Shown here in pieces: positions 24,420 through 32,819 of a stretch of DNA of 64,000 nt. Source of the stretch: CATOSK01 sp963665735 (GTDB taxonomy: Bacteria; Chloroflexota; Dehalococcoidia; Lucifugimonadales; UBA3495); contig OY762444.1 in NCBI GenBank assembly GCA_963665735.1, positions 2,480,001 through 2,544,000 of the forward strand, in the 5' to 3' direction. A program made the translations under genes and the position numbers. The notes beneath the pieces were generated by a model, which was not told the origin of the DNA, did no database searches, and saw nothing but the letters and a program-made list of their open reading frames with translations. Positions within the stretch are counted from its first letter, which is position 1, and every line of letters begins with the position of its first letter.

Positions 24420-25082
24420 CTAGGGTTCGCTGCGGTCCCAGTCGGGCAGCGCCCAATAACCCTCGAAAGGCACTTCAACCCGGGCTTCCAACCCCTGCGC
24501 CCGCTTCAACCGCTGGATGTTGTAAAGGTGGGTCAGGTATTCAAAATAGCGGTGGCGAAAGGTGGCCTCCAGGCTGAGGAATCCCTGGGCCGGGTTGTCC
24601 GGGTCAAGGCGCGTTCCCCTCGGATGCGCCGCCGAAAACCACAGGCTGCCGGGGGAATAAGGCGCCGTTATCTCTTTGGCCTGGATGGACGCCACCGTTT
24701 CCCGGCTCAACACCGCCTGGCTCAACTCCAATCCCTGGCGCAGTTGGGCCATGATGTCCGGCACGGCCCAATACTTTTCCTCGTCCAGTCGCCGGTCGTA
24801 GGGGGAGTTGAGGATGCCGTCCAGGTCTTCAATGTCCGGCGGGCCGTCGGGGAAAAGCGCTTCGCCCCACCGCTGCACCAGCCAGCGCACATCGCCGGAG
24901 GCCATGTGGCTAAGGTTGCGGCGGATGCTCCACTTGCTCCATTCCCAGCGGTCGGACTCAAAATCCAACTGTTCGTCGGTCAGTCCTTCAATCTCCCGCT
25001 CAATCATCCGGTAGATTTCCGACTCGAAGGCCGGAAACAGCCGGGCGGCGGGAGCGTCCGGGGGCAATTCCATTTGCGACAT
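24420..25082 (-). CDS. DinB-like helical-bundle protein
   Basis: I start at the ATG 25080-25082 (AGAGG about 8 nt upstream), because the open frame further upstream only translates an R7 repeat. The product has 220 residues and is mostly helical. WSKWSIRRNLSHMASGDVRW resembles the first metal-ligand helix of the DinB/YfiT four-helix bundle, and a later HRYFEYLTHLYNIQRLK could supply the other His ligands. DinB-like proteins include thiol-dependent transferases. Function is not established here. The gene lies 37 bp after the cysteine desulfurase on the same strand, separated by an R7 copy. Confidence 0.6.
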   Translation of the reverse strand: MSQMELPPDAPAARLFPAFESEIYRMIEREIEGLTDEQLDFESDRWEWSKWSIRRNLSHMASGDVRWLVQRWGEALFPDGPPDIEDLDGILNSPYDRRLDEEKYWAVPDIMAQLRQGLELSQAVLSRETVASIQAKEITAPYSPGSLWFSAAHPRGTRLDPDNPAQGFLSLEATFRHRYFEYLTHLYNIQRLKRAQGLEARVEVPFEGYWALPDWDRSEP

Positions 25083-25119
25083 TTTGGCCTCTTTCTGTGG
25101 CATTGGCAGGCAGGAATGC

Positions 25120-26286
25120 CTACCCCACCTGTGCGGCTGCCTTTTTTGAGCCGACAACCCGCACAATGGCGGCGATGGCCCGGTCAATTTCATCGGCGGT
25201 GGTGTAGCGGCCTACCGACAGCCGAATGGTTCCCATCGCGTACTCCAAGGGTACGCCCATCGCCTCCAAAACGCCGGATACTTCTACCCTATCGCTGTGA
25301 CAGGCCGCGCCGGCGGAGGCGGCCACTTCGTCCAGTTCGGCCAGCAGGACGTTGGCCTCCAGGCCCTTGAAACTGACGCTGCTGGTGTTGGGCAGCCGCA
25401 GTTCCGGGTGTCCGTTTATCCGCAGGCCGGGCAGTTTTGCACGCAAGCCCAACTCCAGCCGTTCCCGCATGGCGGCCATGTTTAGCTGGTAGGATTCAAG
25501 ATTGCGTTCAATCAGCTGGCACGCCGCCCCCAATCCGACGATGTGGATGACGTTTTCCGTGCCGGCCCGCCAGTCGCGTTCGTGGTTGGCGCCGTGCATC
25601 AGCTTTTCCAGTTGGACGCCCCGGCGCACGTACAGGACGCCGATGCCCTTGGGGGCGTAGAGCTTGTGGCCGGCGATGGAAAGCAGGTCAACCCCCAGGT
25701 CGTCCACCTTGACCGGAATCTTGCCCACCGATTGCGCGCAGTCGGCATGAAACAGCGCGCCCCGGCGGTGGGCCAAGTCCGCCAACTCCCGAATCGGCTC
25801 AATCGTTCCGACTTCGTTGTTGGCGTGCATGATGGTCACGAGTAAGGGCGCACGGCCGTGCGCCCCTACCGGCGTCAAGGCCGCTTCCAAGTCCGCCGGG
25901 TCAACCAGGCCGTACTTGTCCACCGGCAGGTAGGTAGCCCGGAATCCCTGCCCTTCCAGGTACTGGCAGACTTCAATAACCGCCGGGTGTTCCACCGCCG
26001 AGGTTATGATGTGGTTTCCTTTGGGCCGGCCGGCCCGGGCCGCGCCTTTGATGGCGTAGTTGTTGGCCTCGGTGCCGCCGCTGGTGAAAACGATTTCGTC
26101 GTCGTGACAGCCCAGCAGCGCGGCCACCGATTCCCGCGCCTCGGCCACCGCTGCGGCGGCTCTTTGGCCGTAAACGTGGCCGCTGGAAGGGTTGCCAAAG
26201 TGTTCGTAGATGTACGGCAGCATCGCCTCGGCCACTGCCGGGTCAATGGGCGTGGTGGCGTTGTAGTCCAGGTAAACGGGTTCCAT
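25120..26286 (-). CDS. nifS: Cysteine desulfurase (NifS/IscS type)
   Basis: This 388-residue PLP enzyme has YLDYNATTPIDP at the start, FTSGGTEANN (about 67-76), SAVEHPAV (His about 100) and the PLP lysine in LSIAGHKLYAPKG (Lys about 208). The sulfur-accepting cysteine is in SAGAACHSDR (Cys about 329). The enzyme takes sulfur from cysteine for iron-sulfur clusters or tRNA thiolation. The MnmA protein at 58929 needs such a donor. An R2 palindrome is embedded in frame at 25840-25872 and is translated as PVGAHGRAPLL between DLEAALT and VTIMHANNEVG, where the family has a short loop. All catalytic residues are intact. No scaffold gene is adjacent. Confidence 0.92.
   Translation of the reverse strand: MEPVYLDYNATTPIDPAVAEAMLPYIYEHFGNPSSGHVYGQRAAAAVAEARESVAALLGCHDDEIVFTSGGTEANNYAIKGAARAGRPKGNHIITSAVEHPAVIEVCQYLEGQGFRATYLPVDKYGLVDPADLEAALTPVGAHGRAPLLVTIMHANNEVGTIEPIRELADLAHRRGALFHADCAQSVGKIPVKVDDLGVDLLSIAGHKLYAPKGIGVLYVRRGVQLEKLMHGANHERDWRAGTENVIHIVGLGAACQLIERNLESYQLNMAAMRERLELGLRAKLPGLRINGHPELRLPNTSSVSFKGLEANVLLAELDEVAASAGAACHSDRVEVSGVLEAMGVPLEYAMGTIRLSVGRYTTADEIDRAIAAIVRVVGSKKAAAQVG
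25840..25872. repeat. R2 palindrome inside the cysteine desulfurase gene
   Basis: The GCGCACGGCCGTGCGC core with flanking GGG/CCC bases, the same as intergenic R2 copies at 22165, 28022 and 60159, lies inside the gene. It preserves the frame and encodes GAHGRAP. Confidence 0.85.
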
Positions 26287-26664
26287 TTAATCTCCGGGCA
26301 GCCCGGCAAGGTAACTTGTCTCAACCGGGCCGCCCCTCTGCCCCTGGAGCGGCGACTCCGAAGTTTCCGGGATTCTGGTATTATAGTCCGGGCAATCCAA
26401 TGCCCCAACTTTAATCGTAATTCCGGTTAGCCGCAACTGCCGGGGGTTCACCATCAGGGTCTTTCAGTTGTCACCCTGGACGAAGTGAAAGGGCGAAAAT
26501 TATTTGGCTAAGGCGACCCCTTCGGCTATGCTCAGGGCAGGGTTGCCAAAGGCAAGAATTTTAGATTCTTCGCTCTGCTCAGAATGACATGAAAAGGCGA
26601 GGAATGAAAACTGAAAGGCTCTGGGTTCACCATTACCCCGACGGTTGCCGCCAAGGAGCTTGAT
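26287..26664. repeat. Gap with R5, R8-like and R4 repeats; divergent promoters
   Basis: R5 lies at about 26467-26495, followed by CCCCTTCGGCTATGCTCAGG at about 26517 and R4 at about 26557-26592. The left part holds the promoter of the cysteine desulfurase (see next entry). The short span before 26665 carries the AAGGAG ribosome site of pepC. Confidence 0.65.
26380..26408 (-). promoter_or_regulatory. Promoter candidate for the cysteine desulfurase
   Basis: On the minus strand TTGGGG (26403-26408) is 17 nt from a perfect TATAAT (26380-26385). Transcription would start near 26373, leaving a leader of about 87 nt. The -35 box is weak. Confidence 0.45.
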
Positions 26665-28020
26665 ATGACCGCCAGCCCCGTTCAGACGGAAAAGTCCCTG
26701 ACCCCGGAACAAGTGGCCGAGTTTGACTCCCGGTTCCAGGCCAACCCCAACAGCGCCCTGATGCAGAACGTAGTCACCCAGCGGGACGTTAACGAAGTGG
26801 CGCTAAACCGTTCCATCGTCACCGCCGCCGACCACACCTTTTCCACCCGGCTGGACGATTGGGCCGCCACCAACCAGGCCCGTTCCGGGCGGTGCTGGAT
26901 GTTCGCCGGACTCAATATGTTCCGGGCCGAGACCCGCAACGTCCTCAACGTCAAGGACTTTCAGTTCAGCCAGAACTACATGATGTTCTGGGACAAGCTG
27001 GAACGGGCCAATTTCCTGCTGGAAAGCATCATTGAAACCGCCGACCGCCCGACGGACGACCGCACCGTGGCCTGGCTGCTGGCCCGCGGTGTCGAGGACG
27101 GCGGCCAGTGGGATATGTTCATCAACCTGGTACGCAAGCACGGGGTCGTGCCGTTGGCGGCGATGCCGGAGACGGAAAGCTCAAGCAATTCCGCCCGCAT
27201 GAATACGTCCCTCAACTACCAGTACCGCCAGGGGGCCAAGAAAATCCGCGACCTCTACGCCACTGAGTCCGGCCTGGAGGCCATGCGCGTCTCCAAGACG
27301 GAGACGCTTAACGCCATTTACCAGGTCTTGTGCATCCACCTGGGGACGCCGCCGGCCCGTTTCTACTGGCAGTGGCAGGACAAGGACGGCGACTTCCAGC
27401 GGGACGGCGATATGACCCCGGCCCAGTTCGCCGACAAGTACATCGTTTCGCCGATGGAGGACTACGTTTGCCTGGTTCACGACCCCCGGGAAACCAGCCC
27501 CCAGGGTTCCACCTTTACGATTGAATACCTGGGCAATCTGGTGGACGGCGGCCCGGTCAAGTACCTGAACGTGGACATCGAGCTTATCAAGGACATCGCC
27601 CAGCGGATGCTGGAGGACGGCAAGCCGGTCTGGATGGGCTGCGACACCGGAAAGCAGATGCACCGGGACCTGGGCCTGTGGGACGCCGACCTTTTCGACT
27701 ATCCCGCCGTTTACGGGGCTGAGTTTTCCCTGGACAAGGCCGCCCGGCTGGAGTACCACCAGACCCGCATGACCCACGCCATGCTGTTCACCGGGGTTGA
27801 CGTGGTGGACGGCCAGCCCCGGCGCTGGCGGGTGGAAAACAGTTGGAGCGAAAAGCCCGGCGACAAGGGTTTCTTCCTGATGAACGATTCCTGGTTCGCC
27901 GAGTATATGTTTGAGATAGCCGCCCCCAAGAGTTACCTGCCTGAAGACCTGCAACGGGCCTGGGATACTGACCCCATCATCCTGCCCCCCTGGGACCCGA
28001 TGGGCTCGCTGGCGGTTTAG
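26665..28020 (+). CDS. pepC: Aminopeptidase C / bleomycin hydrolase (peptidase C1)
   Basis: This 451-residue cysteine aminopeptidase has the active-site Cys in QARSGRCWMFAGLN (Cys about 77). The His is in RMTHAMLFTGVDV (about 370) and the Asn in WRVENSWSEKPGDKG (about 392), the complete papain-type triad with the family's usual spacing. These enzymes form hexameric barrels in the cytoplasm and remove N-terminal residues from peptides. The next genes form an oligopeptide ABC importer on the same strand, so imported peptides are likely substrates. The start has AAGGAG 6 nt upstream. An R2 palindrome follows the stop. Confidence 0.93.
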   Translation: MTASPVQTEKSLTPEQVAEFDSRFQANPNSALMQNVVTQRDVNEVALNRSIVTAADHTFSTRLDDWAATNQARSGRCWMFAGLNMFRAETRNVLNVKDFQFSQNYMMFWDKLERANFLLESIIETADRPTDDRTVAWLLARGVEDGGQWDMFINLVRKHGVVPLAAMPETESSSNSARMNTSLNYQYRQGAKKIRDLYATESGLEAMRVSKTETLNAIYQVLCIHLGTPPARFYWQWQDKDGDFQRDGDMTPAQFADKYIVSPMEDYVCLVHDPRETSPQGSTFTIEYLGNLVDGGPVKYLNVDIELIKDIAQRMLEDGKPVWMGCDTGKQMHRDLGLWDADLFDYPAVYGAEFSLDKAARLEYHQTRMTHAMLFTGVDVVDGQPRRWRVENSWSEKPGDKGFFLMNDSWFAEYMFEIAAPKSYLPEDLQRAWDTDPIILPPWDPMGSLAV

Positions 28021-28021
28021 T

Positions 28022-28050
28022 AGGTAGGGGCGCACGGCCGTGCGCCCCTA
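28022..28050. repeat. R2 palindrome after pepC
   Basis: A full R2 copy (GGGGCGCACGGCCGTGCGCC core) lies two bases after the pepC stop. It would form a long GC stem, possibly a transcription stop or RNA-protecting hairpin between pepC and the importer genes. Confidence 0.7.
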
Positions 28051-28104
28051 CACTGTGAATAGCCACCGGCCACCATGCACTACTCCCCAAAAGGACTTGC
28101 ACCG

Positions 28105-30048
28105 ATGAACAACCTTGTCAAATGGACGACGGCCTTGCTCTCCCTGACCTTGTTGGCGGCGCTGGCTGCCTGCACTCCCCAGGCCCCGACGAACAATCCG
28201 GCCCAGCCGGCGGCGCCCCTGGCGGCCCCGGTCACGGCCACTCCCGCGCCCGACTACTCCCAGGACGTTTACGCCCTGGGCATTTTCTCCGACCTGACCA
28301 CCAGCAATATCTGGACCTATCTTGGCCCCGACGGCACCATCTGGAACGGCTACGTCCTGGGCGGCGGCGCGGCCAGCCTGTTCACCTACACCGACCAAAG
28401 GTTTGACTGGGTGCCCTCCCTGGCCGCCGATTTCCCTACGCCTATCATCGAAGAGTCCATCGGCGGCACGACCTTCTGGACTACCGAGGTTGACCTGAAA
28501 GAAGGCGTCATGTGGTCCGACGGCAGCCAGATTACCGCCCACGACTTCGTTTTCACCGCCCACGCCGTGTTGGACTTGAAGCTGGCCGGCAACTGGTCCA
28601 GCACCGTTGACCCGGAATTCCTTGACCACGCCGAGGCAATCAGTGACCACAAGCTGAAAATCTTTTTCAAGAAAAAGCCCGGCCTGTCCATCTGGCAGTT
28701 CGGCACGGCGTTTATGCCCATCCTGTCCAGGGCGTATTGGGAACCCGTGGTCGCCGAGGCCAAGCAGCAGGGCGAAATCGCCGACCAGCAGAAGTTCCTC
28801 TATGCCCACGTTCCCCAGAACGAACCCTCGGCCGGCGGCTATACCTTCGGCAAGTGGGAACAGGGCGCCTTTGCCGAAAAGTCCCGCAACGATGATTACT
28901 ACTTCGCCGGCTCCGTCGCCACCCAGTACGACAACGGCGCCTATACCGAGTCCAAGCCCGGCGTTTACGAGTTCTCCGCCTTCGGAGAACCCACCGGCGA
29001 AAAAGGGCTGGAATACACCTCCGGCCCCCACGTTTCCGGCACGCTTTACTCCATCTACGGCAACCAGGAGGCGGCGGTGCTGGCCCTCAACAAGGGCGAA
29101 ATCCAGTATATGCTCAACCCCCTGGGCCTCCAGAAGGGCCTCCAGGAACAGGTGCGCGACAAGCCCGGCCTCACCGTGACCGAAAACGCCTCCAACGGCT
29201 TCCGCTACCTGGGATTCAACTTCTCCAAGGAACCGATGAACGACAAGGCCTTCCGCCACGCCGTCGCCACCCTCATTGATAAAGAGTTTCTGACCAGCAC
29301 CGTCCTCCAGGGCGTCGCCATTCCCATGTACACCACCGTCTCCGAAGGCAACGGCTTCTGGTACAACCCCGACGTTCCCCTCATCGGCAAGGGCCTCTCC
29401 CGCGTCGAAAGGGTTGAAGAGGCGGTGTCCCTGCTGAAAGCGGCCGGCTACACCTGGGAAACCGAACCCGTGGTCAGCGAGGACGGCAGTTTCATGGAGC
29501 AGGTAGGGGAAGGACTGCGCCTCCCCAACGGCGAACTGATGCAGGAACTGGAAGTCCTCGCCCCCTCCGCCGGCTACGACCCCCTCCGCTCCACCTTCGC
29601 AATCTGGATTGAACGCTGGCTCAATGACGTGGGCATACCCACCACCGCCCAACTCACCGGGTTCAACATAATCGTCGAGCGGATTAACGACCCCGACGCC
29701 TTCGATATGTGGATTCTCGGCTGGGGCCTGACCCTCTATCCCGACTACCTGGAAGCCTTCTTCCACTCCCGCCACGCCGTCAAGGACGGCCTCAACCGGG
29801 GCCTCTACGCCAACCCGGAGTTTGATGCCCTGGCCGATGCCCTGCTGGAAGAGACCGACCTGGAAGCGGCCCGCCAACTGGTTTTTGAGATGCAGGAGTT
29901 CCTGGCCGAAGACCTGCCCTACGTGGTGCTGTTCACCACGCCCCTGGTGGAGGCTTACCGCAGCGACCGCATCCAGTACCCCTACACCGAAACCCTGGGC
30001 GGCCTACAAAACCAGGGCGGCCTGACCACCACCGTGGTGTTCAAGTAG
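28105..30048 (+). CDS. Solute-binding lipoprotein of a peptide/nickel-type ABC importer
   Basis: From the ATG at 28105 (AAGGA upstream) the protein has 647 residues: a signal peptide with lipobox LAALAAC, a Pro/Ala-rich linker, then a family 5 solute-binding fold. Family-like stretches are LKEGVMWSDGSQITAHDFVF, NDKAFRHAVATLIDKEFL and MWILGWGLTLYPDYLEAFFH. It would hang from the outer face of the membrane and deliver peptides or related compounds to the permeases at 30550-32819. An insertion-rich centre makes it longer than DppA (about 535). Substrate is inferred only from the pepC neighbour. Confidence 0.9.
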   Translation: MNNLVKWTTALLSLTLLAALAACTPQAPTNNPAQPAAPLAAPVTATPAPDYSQDVYALGIFSDLTTSNIWTYLGPDGTIWNGYVLGGGAASLFTYTDQRFDWVPSLAADFPTPIIEESIGGTTFWTTEVDLKEGVMWSDGSQITAHDFVFTAHAVLDLKLAGNWSSTVDPEFLDHAEAISDHKLKIFFKKKPGLSIWQFGTAFMPILSRAYWEPVVAEAKQQGEIADQQKFLYAHVPQNEPSAGGYTFGKWEQGAFAEKSRNDDYYFAGSVATQYDNGAYTESKPGVYEFSAFGEPTGEKGLEYTSGPHVSGTLYSIYGNQEAAVLALNKGEIQYMLNPLGLQKGLQEQVRDKPGLTVTENASNGFRYLGFNFSKEPMNDKAFRHAVATLIDKEFLTSTVLQGVAIPMYTTVSEGNGFWYNPDVPLIGKGLSRVERVEEAVSLLKAAGYTWETEPVVSEDGSFMEQVGEGLRLPNGELMQELEVLAPSAGYDPLRSTFAIWIERWLNDVGIPTTAQLTGFNIIVERINDPDAFDMWILGWGLTLYPDYLEAFFHSRHAVKDGLNRGLYANPEFDALADALLEETDLEAARQLVFEMQEFLAEDLPYVVLFTTPLVEAYRSDRIQYPYTETLGGLQNQGGLTTTVVFK

Positions 30049-30260
30049 TGGGATAATACTGTGGTATTATTGGTAATATCCCAATGCGGGGGAGTCGCCA
30101 ATCGGTACAGGGGAATCGCTTTTGGACGTTCTCGGGGTTTTTTCCAAGAGCGTTGTCCGGTTTGCTTGACCAATTTTGTGGCCGGATAGGTAGGGGCAGG
30201 TTTCAAACCTGCCTCTACAATGCCAACCAGAATCCCTATCTACCCGCGGAAACGACCAAA
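30049..30260. repeat. Short gap with an R2b variant
   Basis: An imperfect stem lies at about 30051-30078 (GATAATACTGTGGTATTATT), directly after the binding-protein stop; it is a possible hairpin that reduces read-through to the permeases. An R2b variant (GGGCAGGTTTCAAACCTGCC) lies at about 30195-30214. No gene is clearly supported in this span. Confidence 0.55.
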
Positions 30261-30485
30261 ATGCGATTGCCCTATAAATCCATACATTCCAACCTTTGCA
30301 CGACCACCGTGGGCGGGTTGATTGCCTTGATTTTCACGCTCATCCTGGAAGGGCCGTCAGGGAGTAATTTCAAGCTGTTTCTGGGCATTGCGGTGGTCTT
30401 GGCGATAGTTGCCATAGCGTTTGGCATCCTGTGGTATCTGGACTTCAAGAATATGCGGGACGCCGCCCGGCCATACCGCCGGTGA
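30261..30485 (+). CDS. Small two-span membrane protein, hypothetical
   Basis: From the ATG at 30261 the frame encodes 74 residues with two hydrophobic stretches (VGGLIALIFTLILEG and LFLGIAVVLAIVAIAFGILW), ending DFKNMRDAARPYRR. The hydrophobic pattern and position inside the importer operon suggest a real gene. The longer frame from 30084 only adds translated repeat sequence. No family is recognised and the ribosome site is poor. Confidence 0.4.
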   Translation: MRLPYKSIHSNLCTTTVGGLIALIFTLILEGPSGSNFKLFLGIAVVLAIVAIAFGILWYLDFKNMRDAARPYRR

Positions 30486-30549
30486 ATGAGGCCGGAATGG
30501 CGGTAACTCAAAGGCTTGCCACTAAACGCCTTGGCGCCATAGAGGAACC

Positions 30550-31701
30550 ATGACCGGCTACCTTGTCCGACGTTTCGGGCAGATTGTCATCACCCTGTTT
30601 ATATTTATCACGCTGGCCTTTTTCCTGGTGCAGGCCCAGCCGGGCAGCTACGCCTCTTTCTACGCCTTCAACCCCGAAGTAGAGCCGGAGGTTCGGGCCA
30701 GTCTGGAGGCTGCTTTCGGACTGGACAAGCCCGTCTGGGAGCAGTACCTGATTCACCTGCGCAACTACGCCACCGGCAACTTCGGCGTCTCCTTCGGCCA
30801 TTACCCCGACACCGTGGTTGACGTGCTGCTGGAACGGCTGCCCCGCACGGTGATACTGTTCCTGACGGCGACGGTGGTGTCGTTTTACACCGGGTTCTTC
30901 CTCGGCAAGACCATCGCCTGGCGCCGCGGCGGGATAGTCGAATACACCGCCACCATCTCCGGCGCCCTCCTCTTCACCGTCTTCACCCCCTGGTTCGCCC
31001 TCATGATGATCTGGTTCTTCGCCTTCAAGCTCGGCTGGTTCCCCCTGGGCAAGTTCCTCAACCCCCTCCTCTGGCGCGACGCCCCCGTCTCCGCCAACCT
31101 CATCTTCACCAACCTGATAATCACCGGCGCGCTGCTGGGCGCCTTCGTCCTGGCCGCCCTGCTGTTAATCCACCGATACGCCGGGCCGTACCGCGGGCCG
31201 GCCACCGCCGCCAGCCTGGGCCTAGCCGTCATCGTCGCCGTCTTGTCCTGGTCCCTCTCCGGGGTGGGACACCTCGCCCTGGACATCGTGATGCACATGG
31301 CCCTCCCCGTCATTACTTTGACCCTCATCTCCTTCGCCGGCACCATGCTCCTCATGCGCAACAGTATGCTCGAAACCATCCGCGAGGACTACGTCATGGT
31401 CGCCCGCGCCAAGGGCCTCCCCGAAAAGACCGTCCGCGATAAGCACGCCGCCCGCAACGCCCTCCTCCCCGTCGTCACCAGCCTGGTCTTCAGCCTCGCC
31501 TTCGCCATCGACGGCGGCGTCATCACCGAGGCCATCTTCTCCTGGCCCGGCATGGGCCAGACGCTGCTGGACGCGGTGCTTAAAGAAGACCTCCCCCTCG
31601 CCATCGGCGCCTTCTTCTTCGTGGGCGTCTTCGCCCTGACCGCCCACCTCATCGCCGACATCCTCTACGTCTATCTCGACCCCCGCGTCCGCTACCAGTA
31701 G
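30550..31701 (+). CDS. ABC importer permease, DppB type
   Basis: This 383-residue inner-membrane permease of the binding-protein-dependent peptide family begins YLVRRFGQIVITLFIFITLA, the usual first helix. It has about six spans and the cytoplasmic coupling motif around EDYVMVARAKGLPEKTVRDKH (EAA loop). An extra pair of hydrophobic segments near the middle (NLIFTNLIITGALLGAFVLA and LLLIHRY) makes it longer than DppB (about 340). The gene sits downstream of the solute-binding lipoprotein and upstream of the DppC-type partner. Its codon choice is unusually C-ending from about 30900 on, unlike pepC. Confidence 0.9.
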   Translation: MTGYLVRRFGQIVITLFIFITLAFFLVQAQPGSYASFYAFNPEVEPEVRASLEAAFGLDKPVWEQYLIHLRNYATGNFGVSFGHYPDTVVDVLLERLPRTVILFLTATVVSFYTGFFLGKTIAWRRGGIVEYTATISGALLFTVFTPWFALMMIWFFAFKLGWFPLGKFLNPLLWRDAPVSANLIFTNLIITGALLGAFVLAALLLIHRYAGPYRGPATAASLGLAVIVAVLSWSLSGVGHLALDIVMHMALPVITLTLISFAGTMLLMRNSMLETIREDYVMVARAKGLPEKTVRDKHAARNALLPVVTSLVFSLAFAIDGGVITEAIFSWPGMGQTLLDAVLKEDLPLAIGAFFFVGVFALTAHLIADILYVYLDPRVRYQ

Positions 31702-31883
31702 AGGGGTACGACCAATATGGACGCTACATGGCCCCCGGCCCTCCCCCCTAACCCCACCCCAAACCGGGGGCCATTCCGGCTTGCGCTGCGCGGGGCGTTC
31801 ACCATATCCTCTTGCGTTCACCATATCCCCTTTACCAAAGCGGGTTGCGCCCTCCGGCGCCGGGCCGCCCCAGGGCGGCGTCC

Positions 31884-32819
31884 GTGAACCCCCATACCCT
31901 CATTTTCGCCAAGCTCCGCGTCGCCCTGGCCGGCGGGCGCAACGCCTGGCGCATCTTCGTCGCCAGCCGCATCGGGGTCATCGGCCTGGCCATCATCGTC
32001 GCCTTCGCCCTCCTGGCCCTGGCCCACCCCATCCTCATGAACACCGTCTGGGACCGCGCCACCTACGACCCCATCACCGGCTACGCCTTCGACGAACCGG
32101 AACATCCCGCCGCCCCCTCCTGGCGTCACCTCCTCGGCACCGACTCCCTGGGCCGCGACGTCCTCAGCCAACTCATGTCCAGCGCCGCCTCCGAGTTCCT
32201 GCTGGGCATCACCGCCGCCCTGGTCACCGTCACCATCGGCACCAGCCTGGGCGCCATCGCCGCCTACTACGGCGGCGTGATAGACGCCCTGCTGATGCGC
32301 CTGGCCGACATCATCATCATGCTGCCGGCCATTTCCCTGCTCATCGTGCTGACCGCCCTCTTCGGCCTCAACCTGTTCCAACTGGCCCTGGTGCTGGGTA
32401 TCCTGGCCGGTTTCGGCGGCACGGCCATTGTGTTGAAGTCCCAGGCCCTGAGCATCAAGGTCAAGCCCTACATCGAGGCGGCGCGGGTGGCCGGCGGCAG
32501 CGACTTTCATATCATCTTCGTCCACATCATCCCCAACCTGCTGCCCCTGTCCCTGCTTTACATGATGTTCACCGTCACCGGGGCCATCTTTTCCGAGGCC
32601 GTCCTTTCCTTCTTCGGCATCCTCAACATCAGGATGAGTTGGGGGATAATGATTCACACGGCCTCCAGCGGCGGCTACCTGCTGGGCGGCATGGGCTACT
32701 GGTGGCTGATAGTCCCCGCCGGGGCATCCATTACCCTGCTGTGCAGCGCGTTCTACCTGGTGGGCCGGGCGATGGATGAAGTGGTTAACCCCCGTTTGAG
32801 ACGCCAGCATGATGCCTAG
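31884..32819 (+). CDS. ABC importer permease, DppC type
   Basis: This is the second permease of the importer. It has a first helix (IGVIGLAIIVAFALLALAHP), then LLGTDSLGRDVLSQLMSSAA, the typical DppC signature, and an EAA-type loop near KPYIEAARVAGGSDFHIIF. I prefer the GTG at 31884 (about 311 residues); a TTG at 31812 would add Pro-rich sequence. The preceding 180 bp carry two copies of GCGTTCACCATATCC. The stop at 32817-32819 overlaps the ATPase start at 32809, so translation is probably coupled. Confidence 0.88.
   Translation: MNPHTLIFAKLRVALAGGRNAWRIFVASRIGVIGLAIIVAFALLALAHPILMNTVWDRATYDPITGYAFDEPEHPAAPSWRHLLGTDSLGRDVLSQLMSSAASEFLLGITAALVTVTIGTSLGAIAAYYGGVIDALLMRLADIIIMLPAISLLIVLTALFGLNLFQLALVLGILAGFGGTAIVLKSQALSIKVKPYIEAARVAGGSDFHIIFVHIIPNLLPLSLLYMMFTVTGAIFSEAVLSFFGILNIRMSWGIMIHTASSGGYLLGGMGYWWLIVPAGASITLLCSAFYLVGRAMDEVVNPRLRRQHDA

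Noticed and set aside
23592..25370. Long plus-strand open frame (592 codons)
   Set aside because: It is antisense to three well-supported genes (SDR, DinB-like, cysteine desulfurase) and has the composition expected for a GC-rich shadow frame.
28048..29877. Long minus-strand open frame (609 codons)
   Set aside because: It is antisense to the solute-binding lipoprotein gene, whose signal peptide and family motifs are clear.
31781..32779. Plus-strand frame of 332 codons overlapping the DppC-type gene
   Set aside because: Arg/His/Pro-rich shadow of the permease; no membrane spans.
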